A stretch of 64,000 nucleotides of DNA from Balneolaceae bacterium (GTDB taxonomy: Bacteria; Bacteroidota; Rhodothermia; Balneolales; Balneolaceae): the NCBI GenBank assembly GCA_017640605.1, contig JAEPQH010000017.1:1-64000 (forward strand). The letters run 5' to 3'. Under the pieces are notes generated by a model that was given only the letters and a program-made list of their open reading frames with translations, was not told the DNA's origin and did not search any database. The number at the start of each line of letters is the position of its first letter. Within the stretch, counting starts at the first letter, position 1. Both the position numbers and the translations under genes were made by a program. Positions 1-8,624 of the stretch are shown in pieces.

Positions 1-94
1 TGCGCAGGGGCCCCACCCGTTCCCATACCGAACACGGCCGTTAAGCCCTGCAGCGCCGATGGTACTGCTTACGCGGTAGAGTAGGTCGCCGCCT
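1..94 (+). rRNA. rrf: 5S ribosomal RNA, 3' part (5' end cut by window edge)
   Basis: The first bases contain the conserved 5S core (CCCATACCGAACACGG) followed by the typical 3' half ending in GTAGGTCGCCGCC. The gene is partial because its 5' end lies before the window. It should be the last gene of an rRNA operon whose 23S lies upstream. The exact 3' end is estimated to within a few bases. Confidence 0.95.
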
Positions 95-104
95 CTTCCC
101 CTTT

Positions 105-137
105 AACCCCGCATTCCTAGAATGACGGGGTTTTTTT
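105..137 (+). terminator. Rho-independent terminator of the rRNA operon
   Basis: A strong hairpin starts about 10 bases after the 5S end. The arm AACCCCG extends through CATTC and pairs with GAATG and CGGGGTT, with one bulged base. A run of seven T follows. This is a classic intrinsic terminator and ends the rRNA transcript. Confidence 0.9.
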
Positions 138-213
138 ATACTCATAATCGAGGAACTACTTCCAAAATAAAATCGTATATTGTAGCCTTATAACACTTTA
201 AAACACGATTTAT

Positions 214-1716
214 ATGATTGACTTCGAATCATTCTTATCTGAGTACAAGCAGAGATTATCAGAAATTTTTAAGAAGAACCAAGAGACTAGTAAAAGTGCA
301 TTGAAAAGAGGTATTTCTGAGGATTCGTTAACCAAAATCTTAGATGTTTCTCCACTGGCTGCATTTATACCAACAGAATATGGTGGATATGGCGGGAATA
401 CCGCCGAAGCTTTATCCATGCTTGAGGCTAGCTCTTATCAATCATTGCCTCTTTCTTTAATGATGGGAATAAATGGCGCTCTATTTCTTCAACCGGTTGC
501 AAATTATGCAGATGAATCGGTAAAAAAATCAATATATAAACGAGTGATTGAGAATAATAAGATGGGCGGTTTGATGATAACAGAACCCGATTATGGTTCT
601 GAAGCACTAAAAATGCAAACTTCTTATTCATACAATCCAAATAAAGGTGTTTACAATATTCAGGGTTTGAAGCATTGGGCTGGACTTACAGGTATGGCTG
701 ATTATTGGTTGATGACGGCACGTGGTGTTGATTCTAAAGGTGACTTGGGTAGAGATATTTCTTTCTTCATCCACGATACCAGAAATGGAGGTATAGAAGT
801 TGAGGAGTATTATAATAACCTTGGTCTGTATATGTTACCATATGGTCGTAATCGTGTAAATATCGAAGTACCGGAGGATCATAAATTAGAAGGTAAAGGG
901 ACTGGAATTACACTCATGTTAGATCTACTACATAGAAGTAGATTACAATTTCCCGGTATGGGCATGGGATTTTTGAAGCGAATGATGGAAGAAGCAGTTG
1001 ATCACTGTAAGTCTCGCTTTGTGGGTGGTAAAAATCTGATTGATTATGATCAAGTGAGAAACAGAATTTCTAAACTCCAATCGTATTTCACAGTATGTTC
1101 GGCTATGTGCAATTTCACAAGCCAACATGTTCCACTTCAAAAAAATACATCACGCATGGATGTTGAGGCGAATGCGATTAAATCTGTAGTAACAGATTAC
1201 ATGCAACGAGCTTCTCAATCTTTACTTCAATTAACGGGAGCGAAAGGTTACCGGTTGGATCATATTGCCGGGCGTTCTGTAGTGGATAGTAGGCCTTTCC
1301 AAATTTTTGAAGGTTCCAATGATATTCTGTATCAGCAGATAAGTGAATCTGTGTTGAAAATGATGAGAAAGATCAAAAGCACAAATTTATATGATTTTCT
1401 GAAAGAATATGAGCTCACCATACAATCATCAGACTATTTTAAAGATTATCTCAATTTTGAGATTGATGCAAAAATGCCTCAACGTAAACTAGTTCAACTA
1501 GGTAGAGCGCTGGGTAGAATTATATCTATGGAGTTTACCATCAATTTAGGTGAACAAGGTTTTAATCGTGATCTTGTGGATAATGCACTTAAATCGTTAC
1601 AAGATGAAGTGAATGAATTGCTATCGTCTTTCAATTCAGATACTATGAGTCAAGTAGTAGAAGACTTTAGTCTAGACAGTTCTTGGTTCAATCTTCAACT
1701 GATGGATGCAAAATAA
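214..1716 (+). CDS. Acyl-CoA dehydrogenase family protein
   Basis: This 500-residue protein has the acyl-CoA dehydrogenase fold: an alpha-helical N-terminal domain, a beta-domain motif MITEPDYGSEA near residues 120-130, and a C-terminal helical domain with QIFEGSNDILYQ near residue 370, where family members bind FAD and place the catalytic region. It should oxidise an acyl-CoA thioester and pass electrons to ETF; the substrate cannot be read from sequence. It is longer than the usual 380-400 residues because of an extra C-terminal helical region. It is more divergent than the two other acyl-CoA dehydrogenases in this window. It starts the three-gene operon with the sirtuin (11-bp overlap) and the SGNH hydrolase. 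Family assignment is firm; specificity is unknown. Confidence 0.85.
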   Translation: MIDFESFLSEYKQRLSEIFKKNQETSKSALKRGISEDSLTKILDVSPLAAFIPTEYGGYGGNTAEALSMLEASSYQSLPLSLMMGINGALFLQPVANYADESVKKSIYKRVIENNKMGGLMITEPDYGSEALKMQTSYSYNPNKGVYNIQGLKHWAGLTGMADYWLMTARGVDSKGDLGRDISFFIHDTRNGGIEVEEYYNNLGLYMLPYGRNRVNIEVPEDHKLEGKGTGITLMLDLLHRSRLQFPGMGMGFLKRMMEEAVDHCKSRFVGGKNLIDYDQVRNRISKLQSYFTVCSAMCNFTSQHVPLQKNTSRMDVEANAIKSVVTDYMQRASQSLLQLTGAKGYRLDHIAGRSVVDSRPFQIFEGSNDILYQQISESVLKMMRKIKSTNLYDFLKEYELTIQSSDYFKDYLNFEIDAKMPQRKLVQLGRALGRIISMEFTINLGEQGFNRDLVDNALKSLQDEVNELLSSFNSDTMSQVVEDFSLDSSWFNLQLMDAK

Positions 1717-2398
1717 AAGACTGGTAGTACTTTCAGGGGCAGGTGCAAGTGCTGAAAGTGGATTGAAAACTTTCCGCGATTCAGGTGGATTGTGGGAAGG
1801 TCATGATGTGTACGAAGTGGCTAGTATCGATGGTTGGAATCGAAATCAGAAACTCGTTCTTGATTTTTACAATCAACGAAGAAGGCAACTTAAATCAGTA
1901 AAACCGAACAACGCTCATTACTCAATTGCAGATCTAGAAAAAGCATTTGATGTAACTGTAATTACTCAAAACGTAGATAATCTACACGAACGTGCTGGTT
2001 CATCTAATGTAGTACACTTACACGGTGAGCTGACGAAAGCTTGTAGCTCAATCGATACATCTTCGATAGTAGAAATTGGTTATAACGATATTTCTCTAGG
2101 AGATTGCCATAGTGATGGTAGTGCATTGCGACCTGCCGTTGTTTGGTTTGGGGAGTTGGTGCCGATGATTGAATTCGCTGCAGAAATTATCGCTAAGGCT
2201 GATATTTTGGTTGTAGTAGGTACTTCTTTAGTCGTATATCCGGCCGCGGGCTTAATTAATTATGCAACTAGCGCACATCAAAAATATATAATTGATCCAA
2301 GTCCAATGGACGCCTTTTCTTTACAAGGCTGGCATCATATTAAACAACCGGCAACCATTGGAATGGTAGAATTATCAACAAAGATTTTAAAACAATAA
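1706..2398 (+). CDS. cobB: NAD-dependent protein deacylase, SIR2 family (class III, CobB/SIRT5-like)
   Basis: The 230-residue protein carries the sirtuin NAD-binding signature GAGASAESGLKTFRD at the N-terminus, the TQNVDNLHERAG motif, and the catalytic HLHGE histidine. Zinc-ribbon cysteines are largely missing, with only isolated Cys residues. That is usual for bacterial class III sirtuins, but it means zinc binding is not supported. A FYNQRR segment supplies the Tyr-x-x-Arg pair that in CobB/SIRT5 recognises succinyl or other acidic acyl groups, so desuccinylase/demalonylase activity is plausible. It overlaps the end of the acyl-CoA dehydrogenase gene by 11 bp and is followed after one base by the SGNH hydrolase gene. 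That arrangement implies translational coupling and a shared role in acyl metabolism. Confidence 0.9.
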   Translation: MQNKRLVVLSGAGASAESGLKTFRDSGGLWEGHDVYEVASIDGWNRNQKLVLDFYNQRRRQLKSVKPNNAHYSIADLEKAFDVTVITQNVDNLHERAGSSNVVHLHGELTKACSSIDTSSIVEIGYNDISLGDCHSDGSALRPAVVWFGELVPMIEFAAEIIAKADILVVVGTSLVVYPAAGLINYATSAHQKYIIDPSPMDAFSLQGWHHIKQPATIGMVELSTKILKQ

Positions 2399-2399
2399 A

Positions 2400-3245
2400 A
2401 TGAGTAACTCAAAAGAAGAAACACGGACTATAGTTGAACAATTTATTGTGCCATTCTTTCATTTAAAGAAGCGATTTCCCTTAATGCCGGCGGTGGATTT
2501 TGTATCAGCAGAAGCAAATATGTTGGGTTTAAAGAAAGAAGAATTGAATGCCAGCAGAAAGAACTTAGCAGATCATGTAAAACAGGCTGCGCTTGAGCTT
2601 TTAAAGGAAGATGAAATAACCGACTTAATCGATAAACTTCCTTTTGATGGCTCAGAAACAATTATTGGCTTAGGTGATTCTTATACAGAAGATGCTCAGG
2701 GTTGGTTTGCTATTATACAGGAAGTATTAGAACTATCGGTTGAAGGTGCTGACTTCACATTCATAAACGCAGGAATATCTGCCAATACAACGACAGACGT
2801 TCTCCGTAGACTGGATCGTGATGTGGTATTACATGAGCCGGATTGGGTTTTGATAAATGTTGGTACTTTTGATGCTCAGCGTTTAAATATTGCTCCAAAT
2901 CGAACACTAATTCCACTGTCTGAAACTTGGGAAAACCTAAATACCATTCAGGATGTATTACAGGAATTCGTATCTAACCCGCTAATTTGGATAACACCAT
3001 CAAAGATAGTTCAGGAATTAATCAGCACACACCCATTGCACGAATTTTCGATTGAACCTAAAGACTTAGATCAAGTGATAGAAGTTGTTTCTGGAAAAAA
3101 TGGAATTGTAATCGATCCACAAGGCAATAGAATGGGTAAAGAAACAGAAGCATGGAATTTTTTAAGTGATGGCTTAAACCACTCACTTATTGGGCACATC
3201 AACACAGCTCGAGAAATTCTGAAAGGATTAGTTCGGGATAAATAA
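2400..3245 (+). CDS. SGNH/GDSL-family hydrolase
   Basis: The 281-residue cytoplasmic protein has a GDSL/SGNH block (IGLGDSYTED, nucleophile Ser in GDS near residue 95), a block II/III region (NAGISANTT and INVGTFDAQ), and a C-terminal DGLNHS carrying the Asp-x-x-His pair. These residues form the catalytic triad and oxyanion hole of ester hydrolases in this superfamily. The substrate is unknown. The first 90 residues form a helical N-terminal extension not typical of small GDSL esterases. No signal peptide is seen. It is the last gene of the operon with the dehydrogenase and sirtuin, starting one base after the sirtuin stop. Its stop faces the leftward gene at 3248. Confidence 0.8.
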   Translation: MSNSKEETRTIVEQFIVPFFHLKKRFPLMPAVDFVSAEANMLGLKKEELNASRKNLADHVKQAALELLKEDEITDLIDKLPFDGSETIIGLGDSYTEDAQGWFAIIQEVLELSVEGADFTFINAGISANTTTDVLRRLDRDVVLHEPDWVLINVGTFDAQRLNIAPNRTLIPLSETWENLNTIQDVLQEFVSNPLIWITPSKIVQELISTHPLHEFSIEPKDLDQVIEVVSGKNGIVIDPQGNRMGKETEAWNFLSDGLNHSLIGHINTAREILKGLVRDK

Positions 3246-3247
3246 TC

Positions 3248-3946
3248 CTAAAACTCCATTCTGAGATTAAAAACTTCAAGTGTTGGCTGAGTATTCAACT
3301 TTAATGAAGCAGCATCAAACTGCAGGATATTAGTTAAGGTTGGATTAACGAAGCCTATGGAATTGCCGTTTTCAAAATCTATTGAAGCAATTCCGGGTGC
3401 TAGTGTAGGACCTGAATTACCTAATGCAATAGGTTGAGTAGACCGCTCTGCAATCATGAACATGTCAACCAGACCAAAACCGAAACCAATAAAAGCTCCA
3501 TAGCCAATTCCGTATTGCATAGCTTCTATAATAGGATCGTTCGATACTAGGCTAACGGATAAGGCAATAATCCCACCAGCGGCAGCTCCATAAAAAGTAT
3601 CCATCAAGGCAATGATTGAGCTATTGTCACCATCGTTAAAAAAACCGGATACTAAAATATGTCGACCCTCACCGGTTACAACATCATATGCGCCCATACT
3701 AACACCATACAGAGTTCCAATTCCCAATCCTACTTGAAGTGCGTAGAGGTCTTCAAGATTTTTATTGAATGGTGCATTTACTTTTTTATCGGTCACAAAC
3801 ATGGTAGCCCCACCTAGTACAACTCCATTAATGGCTCCATTTAAGCTGTTTGAGCCAAATATTTTTACAGACTGTGCATTTGAGTTAACAGTGCCTAGGC
3901 TAAGTAAACAACATACTCCTATCAATAAAGTAGTAGTAAATTTCAT
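3248..3946 (-). CDS. Secreted/membrane-associated hypothetical protein with glycine-rich hydrophobic segments
   Basis: I do not recognise a family. The 232-residue product begins with a clear signal peptide (cleavage near NSNAQS, about residue 25). It then has several Gly/Ala-rich hydrophobic stretches, such as GAAAGGIIALSVS and GYGAFIGFGFG. These resemble the glycine-zipper helices of small outer- or inner-membrane proteins. The C-terminus ends in aromatic Phe (LRMEF), which fits an outer-membrane protein. It is convergent with the SGNH hydrolase, with 2 bp between stops, and probably forms its own transcript. Confidence 0.6.
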   Translation of the reverse strand: MKFTTTLLIGVCCLLSLGTVNSNAQSVKIFGSNSLNGAINGVVLGGATMFVTDKKVNAPFNKNLEDLYALQVGLGIGTLYGVSMGAYDVVTGEGRHILVSGFFNDGDNSSIIALMDTFYGAAAGGIIALSVSLVSNDPIIEAMQYGIGYGAFIGFGFGLVDMFMIAERSTQPIALGNSGPTLAPGIASIDFENGNSIGFVNPTLTNILQFDAASLKLNTQPTLEVFNLRMEF

Positions 3947-3985
3947 GGTGTTGATGTAATAGTTAGATGTTTGTTAATACCTCAG

Positions 3986-4672
3986 TTATTCCGGGTCGCT
4001 GAAAGATATAGGTAAAATTTTCCCATTCATAAAAGTATGACCATTTAGTGCAAAATCAGAAATAAATTTACTCATAGCTTCGGCTGACACAGGAGCATCG
4101 AAATCTGGAAATGCTGACTTCTGCATTTCAGTTGAAACAGCGCCCAATGCAAGACAGTTTACCGAGATTTCATCCCTAGCAAATTCGAGAGCAAGGCACT
4201 CTGTTAAAATAGATAATGCGCCTTTACTTGCACTATATGCACTTAGTCCTGTGAATTTTTTACTGGATTGCACTCCTCCCATGCTGCCAATGTTTACAAT
4301 ATGGCTACCACTTTTCATGAAAGGTTTACAACGCTGTATTAACTCGACAATCGAAAAAAGATTGACGTCAAATTGTTGTTTCCACATTGCTATACTAGTT
4401 TCCATAAAGGGGCTGTTTACCAACATAGCAGCATTGTTGATCAGAATATCAATCTGTCCAATATTTTGTAATTCATGCTCTACTTTAGTTAAACCTGCTT
4501 CGGTTGTTAAATCTGCCGGTAGCGCAAGAATATTCTTGTCCTCATTGGCAAGTGTTTCTAGCGAGGTTGAAGTTCTCGCAATGGCAATTACTTTTTGACC
4601 GTTCTCAGCCAACCTACGGCTAAGTTGATATCCGATTCCTCGGCTTGCTCCTGTTACTACAATGTGTTTCAT
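3986..4672 (-). CDS. Short-chain dehydrogenase/reductase (SDR) family oxidoreductase
   Basis: The protein shows the classical SDR Rossmann motif TGASRGIG at its N-terminus, the NNAA motif in the middle, and the catalytic Ser plus YSASK (Tyr-x-x-x-Lys). The open frame extends 16 codons upstream. The start at ATG 4672 is chosen because it places MKHIVVTGAS at the usual distance from the glycine motif, giving 228 residues. It should be an NAD(P)-dependent alcohol/ketone oxidoreductase; the substrate is not predictable. It is transcribed leftward, divergent from hisC. Confidence 0.85.
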   Translation of the reverse strand: MKHIVVTGASRGIGYQLSRRLAENGQKVIAIARTSTSLETLANEDKNILALPADLTTEAGLTKVEHELQNIGQIDILINNAAMLVNSPFMETSIAMWKQQFDVNLFSIVELIQRCKPFMKSGSHIVNIGSMGGVQSSKKFTGLSAYSASKGALSILTECLALEFARDEISVNCLALGAVSTEMQKSAFPDFDAPVSAEAMSKFISDFALNGHTFMNGKILPISFSDPE

Positions 4673-4771
4673 GGTGGAAAATAGGCAATTAAAATGGAAG
4701 GCATCAAAATGAAAAACCAACGGAGAGAAAGTGAGAACATCAGTATCTTGTTACAAAAGTTGGAGTAATTC

Positions 4772-5896
4772 ATGAGTAATAAAAAATCATTAGTACCACA
4801 TAATATCGACGAACTTAAAGCTTACGTGCCGGGAAAAACTATTGCTGAGGTGAAAGAGCAGTTTAAACCAGAACGTATTTCCAAGCTTGCCTCGAATGAG
4901 AACAGGCTTGGCAGAAGTAAAAAAGTAGATGAGGCTGTAAATAAAGCGTTAGAGATAGTTCATGATTATCCAGACCCGGCCGCACATGCACTGCGCAATG
5001 CAATTGCTTCGCGATATTCCATTACAGCTGATCGGATAATGTGTGGAGCCGGCTCTGAGAGTTTGCTTGCAGGATTATGCCGTACTTTTTTTCTCAACAA
5101 GGAAAATTTGATTACTGCTGATGCTACTTTTATCGGAATTTACGTGCAAGCCAAAATTCGAGGTATCAAAGTAAAACGAATTCCACTTACCAAAGGCTAT
5201 AGGTTTGATGTGAAGGCGATTGTAAATGCCGTTGATGAACAAACCAAGATGATTTACATAGCCAATCCGAATAATCCAACCGGATCATACATTACAAAAG
5301 ATGAATATGCGTTGTTGCTTGGTCAGGTTCCTGAAGATGTGCTAATAGTGATGGATGAGGCTTATTACGAATATGCTAATTCGGTATCTGATTATCCTGA
5401 TGTTATGAGCAATCAACCAAAAAATGTAATTATTCTTCGAACATTCTCGAAAGGATATGGCTTAGCAGGATTCCGGGTAGGATATGCTATTGCAGATCCT
5501 GAGATTATCACTTATTTGATGAAAACAAGATTAGCCTTTGAGCCGGGTACACTGGCTCAAGCTGCCGCATTAGCTGCGTTCGATGATAACGATTTCATGA
5601 AAAAAAGCACTCAAATCGTTGAAGAAGGAAAAAGGGATTTATATCAATTTTTTGATAACCATTCTATTAAATATGTTAGGTCGGCTGCCAATTTTGTGAT
5701 GATAGAAATGCTTGATGGAGAAGCTGCAGAATTTGTGACATCAGAGATGTTAAAAAAAGGGGTAATCCTAAGAAGAATAAATGCTTTTGGGTTACCGGAC
5801 TGTATAAGAATTACGATTGGTATCCCAGAAGAGATGGAACATTTTAAAACCACTTTTCGAGAAATTTATTTAAACTCATCGCGCACAAAAAGTTGA
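4772..5896 (+). CDS. hisC: Histidinol-phosphate aminotransferase (class I/II aminotransferase)
   Basis: This 374-residue PLP enzyme converts imidazole-acetol phosphate plus glutamate to histidinol phosphate, or a related aromatic/2-oxo acid transamination. Features seen are the SNENRLG block near the N-terminus, PNNPTG around residue 167, DEAYYEY, and the PLP-binding Lys227 in TFSKGYGLAGFRVGY. The length is normal for HisC. No other histidine genes are nearby, so it is either an orphan hisC or a paralogue with aromatic aminotransferase activity; bacteria without TyrB often use such paralogues. The start ATG 4772 is preceded by a weak purine-rich GGAG. Confidence 0.85.
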   Translation: MSNKKSLVPHNIDELKAYVPGKTIAEVKEQFKPERISKLASNENRLGRSKKVDEAVNKALEIVHDYPDPAAHALRNAIASRYSITADRIMCGAGSESLLAGLCRTFFLNKENLITADATFIGIYVQAKIRGIKVKRIPLTKGYRFDVKAIVNAVDEQTKMIYIANPNNPTGSYITKDEYALLLGQVPEDVLIVMDEAYYEYANSVSDYPDVMSNQPKNVIILRTFSKGYGLAGFRVGYAIADPEIITYLMKTRLAFEPGTLAQAAALAAFDDNDFMKKSTQIVEEGKRDLYQFFDNHSIKYVRSAANFVMIEMLDGEAAEFVTSEMLKKGVILRRINAFGLPDCIRITIGIPEEMEHFKTTFREIYLNSSRTKS

Positions 5897-6090
5897 GTAA
5901 AAAATTAAAGTCACAGAACTAAAGCACTGCGAGTCGTTCATTCTGAGAGTAGAAAAAGTATAATAGAGTGTATATGTGAAGTTGAGATTAATTTTTATTA
6001 CTAGACTCAACTTTGTTACATGATTATTTTCTAATAATTAAAGCAGGACAATTCATAGCCTGAGTGGTAAGTTCTTTTTAAAAAAATTCG

Positions 6091-7893
6091 TTGATTCTGG
6101 GTAAGAAAATAATTTTGAGCTTCTTCTCGATAAGTATGCTAATTGCAGCTATTGGGATAACTTCGAATAAGTACAGCAATTCACTTCAAAAACAATTGGT
6201 TTCTGAGAATTCCACAGCTACCCGAATGGTAGAATTAACAGCATCAATAGAATCCTATTTGTATCAATCCCTGTTTTCACTGTCATCGCTGAATGAAGTG
6301 GAAGACGTGGGAGACGATCAAATCACATTCGACGAACCAAATGCCGAAATGCTCATTGAGCGCTTCGAGTACAACATAAAACAGGTACACCAAGCTTTTG
6401 ATGCATTGGAACAGGTAATCCAAATCAATCAGGAAGTTGAGTACGAAGAGATCAACCAACTAATTGCATTAAGTACCGAGAGATTTTTACTGTACGAACA
6501 GTTAAGTATTGAATGGCTTGAATTGAGAAAAGAGGAAATTGATCCACACTCCACATTCTTTACCACTTCGATTAATCCTTATTTTAGGGTTAATATATTG
6601 CCAATCATAAACGAACTACGCCAAGAAGTAATTCACCGACAATTCTCTGAAAATGCTCGTTTAGATGCTCAAATTCAGATGGCTGGCTATGTAATTATTA
6701 TACTATCCGCCATTTTATTGCTGATTAGTGTTGGTATAGCATTTTATTTATACCGTTCGATAGCTAACCCGCTACGTATGCTTAGCAAAAGTGCAGAGGC
6801 TCTGGGTGCCGGAGATTTGGAACAACAAGTAGAGATTAAAAATGAAGATGAAATTGGGGAATTAGCCAACTCTTTTAACACAATGGCATTAAATCTCCGA
6901 AAACGAACCTTAGCCAGAGATTACTTAGACAGTATTATCGAGTCGATAAATGAGGCTCTTTTTGTTACGGATGATCATCAGCATATCGTTGGCTGTAACA
7001 AAGCTGCATTGAATTTGCTTAAACTTGAACGATCTGCGCTGATTGATCGACCACTAAAATCTGTATTTGGACAAGAATTTCAGTCTGATATTTCTGGGAA
7101 TACGCATACCGTAGCAAATTTAGAGGCTGAAGTTGTTGATGCGCATGGCAAGCATGTACCGATTTTATATTCATCAAATGACTTAAAAAATGCCAAAAAT
7201 GAAATTGTTGGTAAAGTGCTTGTTGCAACCGATATCACCCAAAGAAAAATGGCAAATGAGCAGATAAGAAAGAATCTGCATGAAAAAAATATTCTGCTTG
7301 CAGAGATTCATCACCGAGTGAAAAATAATCTGGCAGTGATTTCAGGAATACTTCAATTACAACAACAATCGAGCTCGAATAATCAGGTTAAAGAGGTATT
7401 AACAGAAAGTCAGGCGAGAATTCAATCAATCTCGTTAGTGCACGAGCGCCTTTATCAAAGTGAGACATTAGCGAATATAGATTATAGCTATTACATCAAG
7501 GATCTATTACGTGAATTGTCGAAGAGTCAGGTCATGCAGGGTAAAAGAATTGAGTTGTCTGCTGATGTTTCTCCGGTAAAACTGGATTTGGTAAAAGCAG
7601 TGCCTTGTTCATTACTGTTGAATGAGATAATCGTAGATCGAATTAAACATGCTTTTAAAAAGGGAGAGGAAGGCTTCATCAACGTTCATTTAAAGCAAAT
7701 AGATTCTGATGTTTTTCTTAGTGTAAGTCATAGCGGAAGCAATGCCAGAGGGTTTGATTCTAATCCTAAAGAGTCGTTAGGACTTACTCTGATTCAAACC
7801 TTGATTAAACAAATTCATGGTGAATACTCTGAGCAGAGATCATCGGAAAATGAGACTGAACAAATCAATATCCGCTTTCCAATCATAGAATAA
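6091..7893 (+). CDS. Membrane sensor histidine kinase homologue with HAMP, PAS and HisKA_2; ATPase domain degenerate
   Basis: Domains over 600 residues: N-terminal membrane helix (residues 5-23), a periplasmic helical sensor region to about 195, a second membrane helix (about 198-222), a HAMP segment (about 223-275), a PAS domain (about 280-385), then a HisKA_2 box (HHRVKNNL, His408) and an HATPase-like domain. The HATPase domain is unusual. The N-box Asn of the paralogues at 16117 and 19359 is Asp516, and the G1 motif DNGxG is replaced by SHSGSN (His547). Phosphotransfer from ATP is therefore doubtful. The start is TTG, because an in-frame stop lies 9 bp upstream and the next ATG is inside the first membrane helix. 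A loose inverted repeat (AAGTTGAG/CTCAACTT, 5979-6013) lies in the leader. No response-regulator gene is adjacent. Confidence 0.8.
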   Translation: MILGKKIILSFFSISMLIAAIGITSNKYSNSLQKQLVSENSTATRMVELTASIESYLYQSLFSLSSLNEVEDVGDDQITFDEPNAEMLIERFEYNIKQVHQAFDALEQVIQINQEVEYEEINQLIALSTERFLLYEQLSIEWLELRKEEIDPHSTFFTTSINPYFRVNILPIINELRQEVIHRQFSENARLDAQIQMAGYVIIILSAILLLISVGIAFYLYRSIANPLRMLSKSAEALGAGDLEQQVEIKNEDEIGELANSFNTMALNLRKRTLARDYLDSIIESINEALFVTDDHQHIVGCNKAALNLLKLERSALIDRPLKSVFGQEFQSDISGNTHTVANLEAEVVDAHGKHVPILYSSNDLKNAKNEIVGKVLVATDITQRKMANEQIRKNLHEKNILLAEIHHRVKNNLAVISGILQLQQQSSSNNQVKEVLTESQARIQSISLVHERLYQSETLANIDYSYYIKDLLRELSKSQVMQGKRIELSADVSPVKLDLVKAVPCSLLLNEIIVDRIKHAFKKGEEGFINVHLKQIDSDVFLSVSHSGSNARGFDSNPKESLGLTLIQTLIKQIHGEYSEQRSSENETEQINIRFPIIE

Positions 7894-7897
7894 ATCA

Positions 7898-8623
7898 TTA
7901 AACAGTGCCGGACAAGAACTTTTGGCGTAATTCAGGTTCGAATTGTTCGATGGCATACCGTAACATGGTTCTAGGCATTTTTTGATAGCGATCGTCTTCT
8001 ACCAAAAAAGCATATTCTGCGTCAAAATCGATCTTTCCGATTTCTCGCAACATCCAGCCAACGGCTTTTTGGATCAAATCCTGAGTATCGGTTAACAGGA
8101 TATCGGATATTCTCAAAGCGTCATCAAAATCTCGTTGCTTAATAAAGTGCAGGCAGGTGATGATGGATATTCTACGTTCCCAGAGATTATCAGAAATCGC
8201 AAAATCATAGAGCAACGAGCGATCTCTTTGCTCAAGATATCTTCCAATAATAAAACGGCAACTGGTGTCCACCAAATCCCAATTATTTACATAGGAGATA
8301 TGATTTAAATAAAATTGAGTTAGTTTCTCTAGTTCTATTGTACCGGCTTTTTCAGATTTATAAACCAATAAGCAAAGCGCCATGTGCCGCACATCATGAA
8401 CAGGATGAACGAGTAATTTTTTCAACTCTTCTAATTAAAGGTGCTGATATTTCTTGGCAATTTTGCGTTGCTCAGGTACTGGCACTCCCCAAAACTGATC
8501 ACCTTCCGCATATTCCCCTTCATCTGTTTTAAAGTAGCGCTTCATTTTTTGCGCTTTTTCAGGATTCAAGTGTACTTCGAGTTCAGAAATTAAATGTTCA
8601 GCATTTGTTGATGAAGTCTTCAC
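7898..8623 (-). pseudogene. DNA alkylation repair protein (AlkD-like), interrupted by one in-frame TAA
   Basis: Two adjacent open stretches in the same frame together make one HEAT-like AlkD-family protein (PF08713 type). The first carries the family block GEYAEGDQFWGVPVPEQR and ends ...KKYQHL. A single TAA at 8435-8437 interrupts it. Translation then resumes in frame with LEELKKLLVHPVHDVRHMAL through to the normal C-terminus. Family members usually have a residue such as Ser at the stop position, so one change (for example TCA to TAA) explains it. No frameshift is needed. A GTG start at 8623, just after the stop of the upstream gene, is the likeliest start; a TTG at 8641 is the alternative. 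An intact AlkD paralogue of a different subfamily lies at 57124. Confidence 0.8.
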
Positions 8624-8624
8624 G

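Noticed and set aside
5979-6013. Terminator between hisC and the kinase gene
   Set aside because: The 8-bp inverted repeat has a 19-base loop and no T-run, so it is too weak to call.
8435-8437. TAA recoding (alternative genetic code) to explain in-frame TAA codons
   Set aside because: TAA serves as the ordinary stop in many intact genes of the window, and only two genes show an internal TAA.
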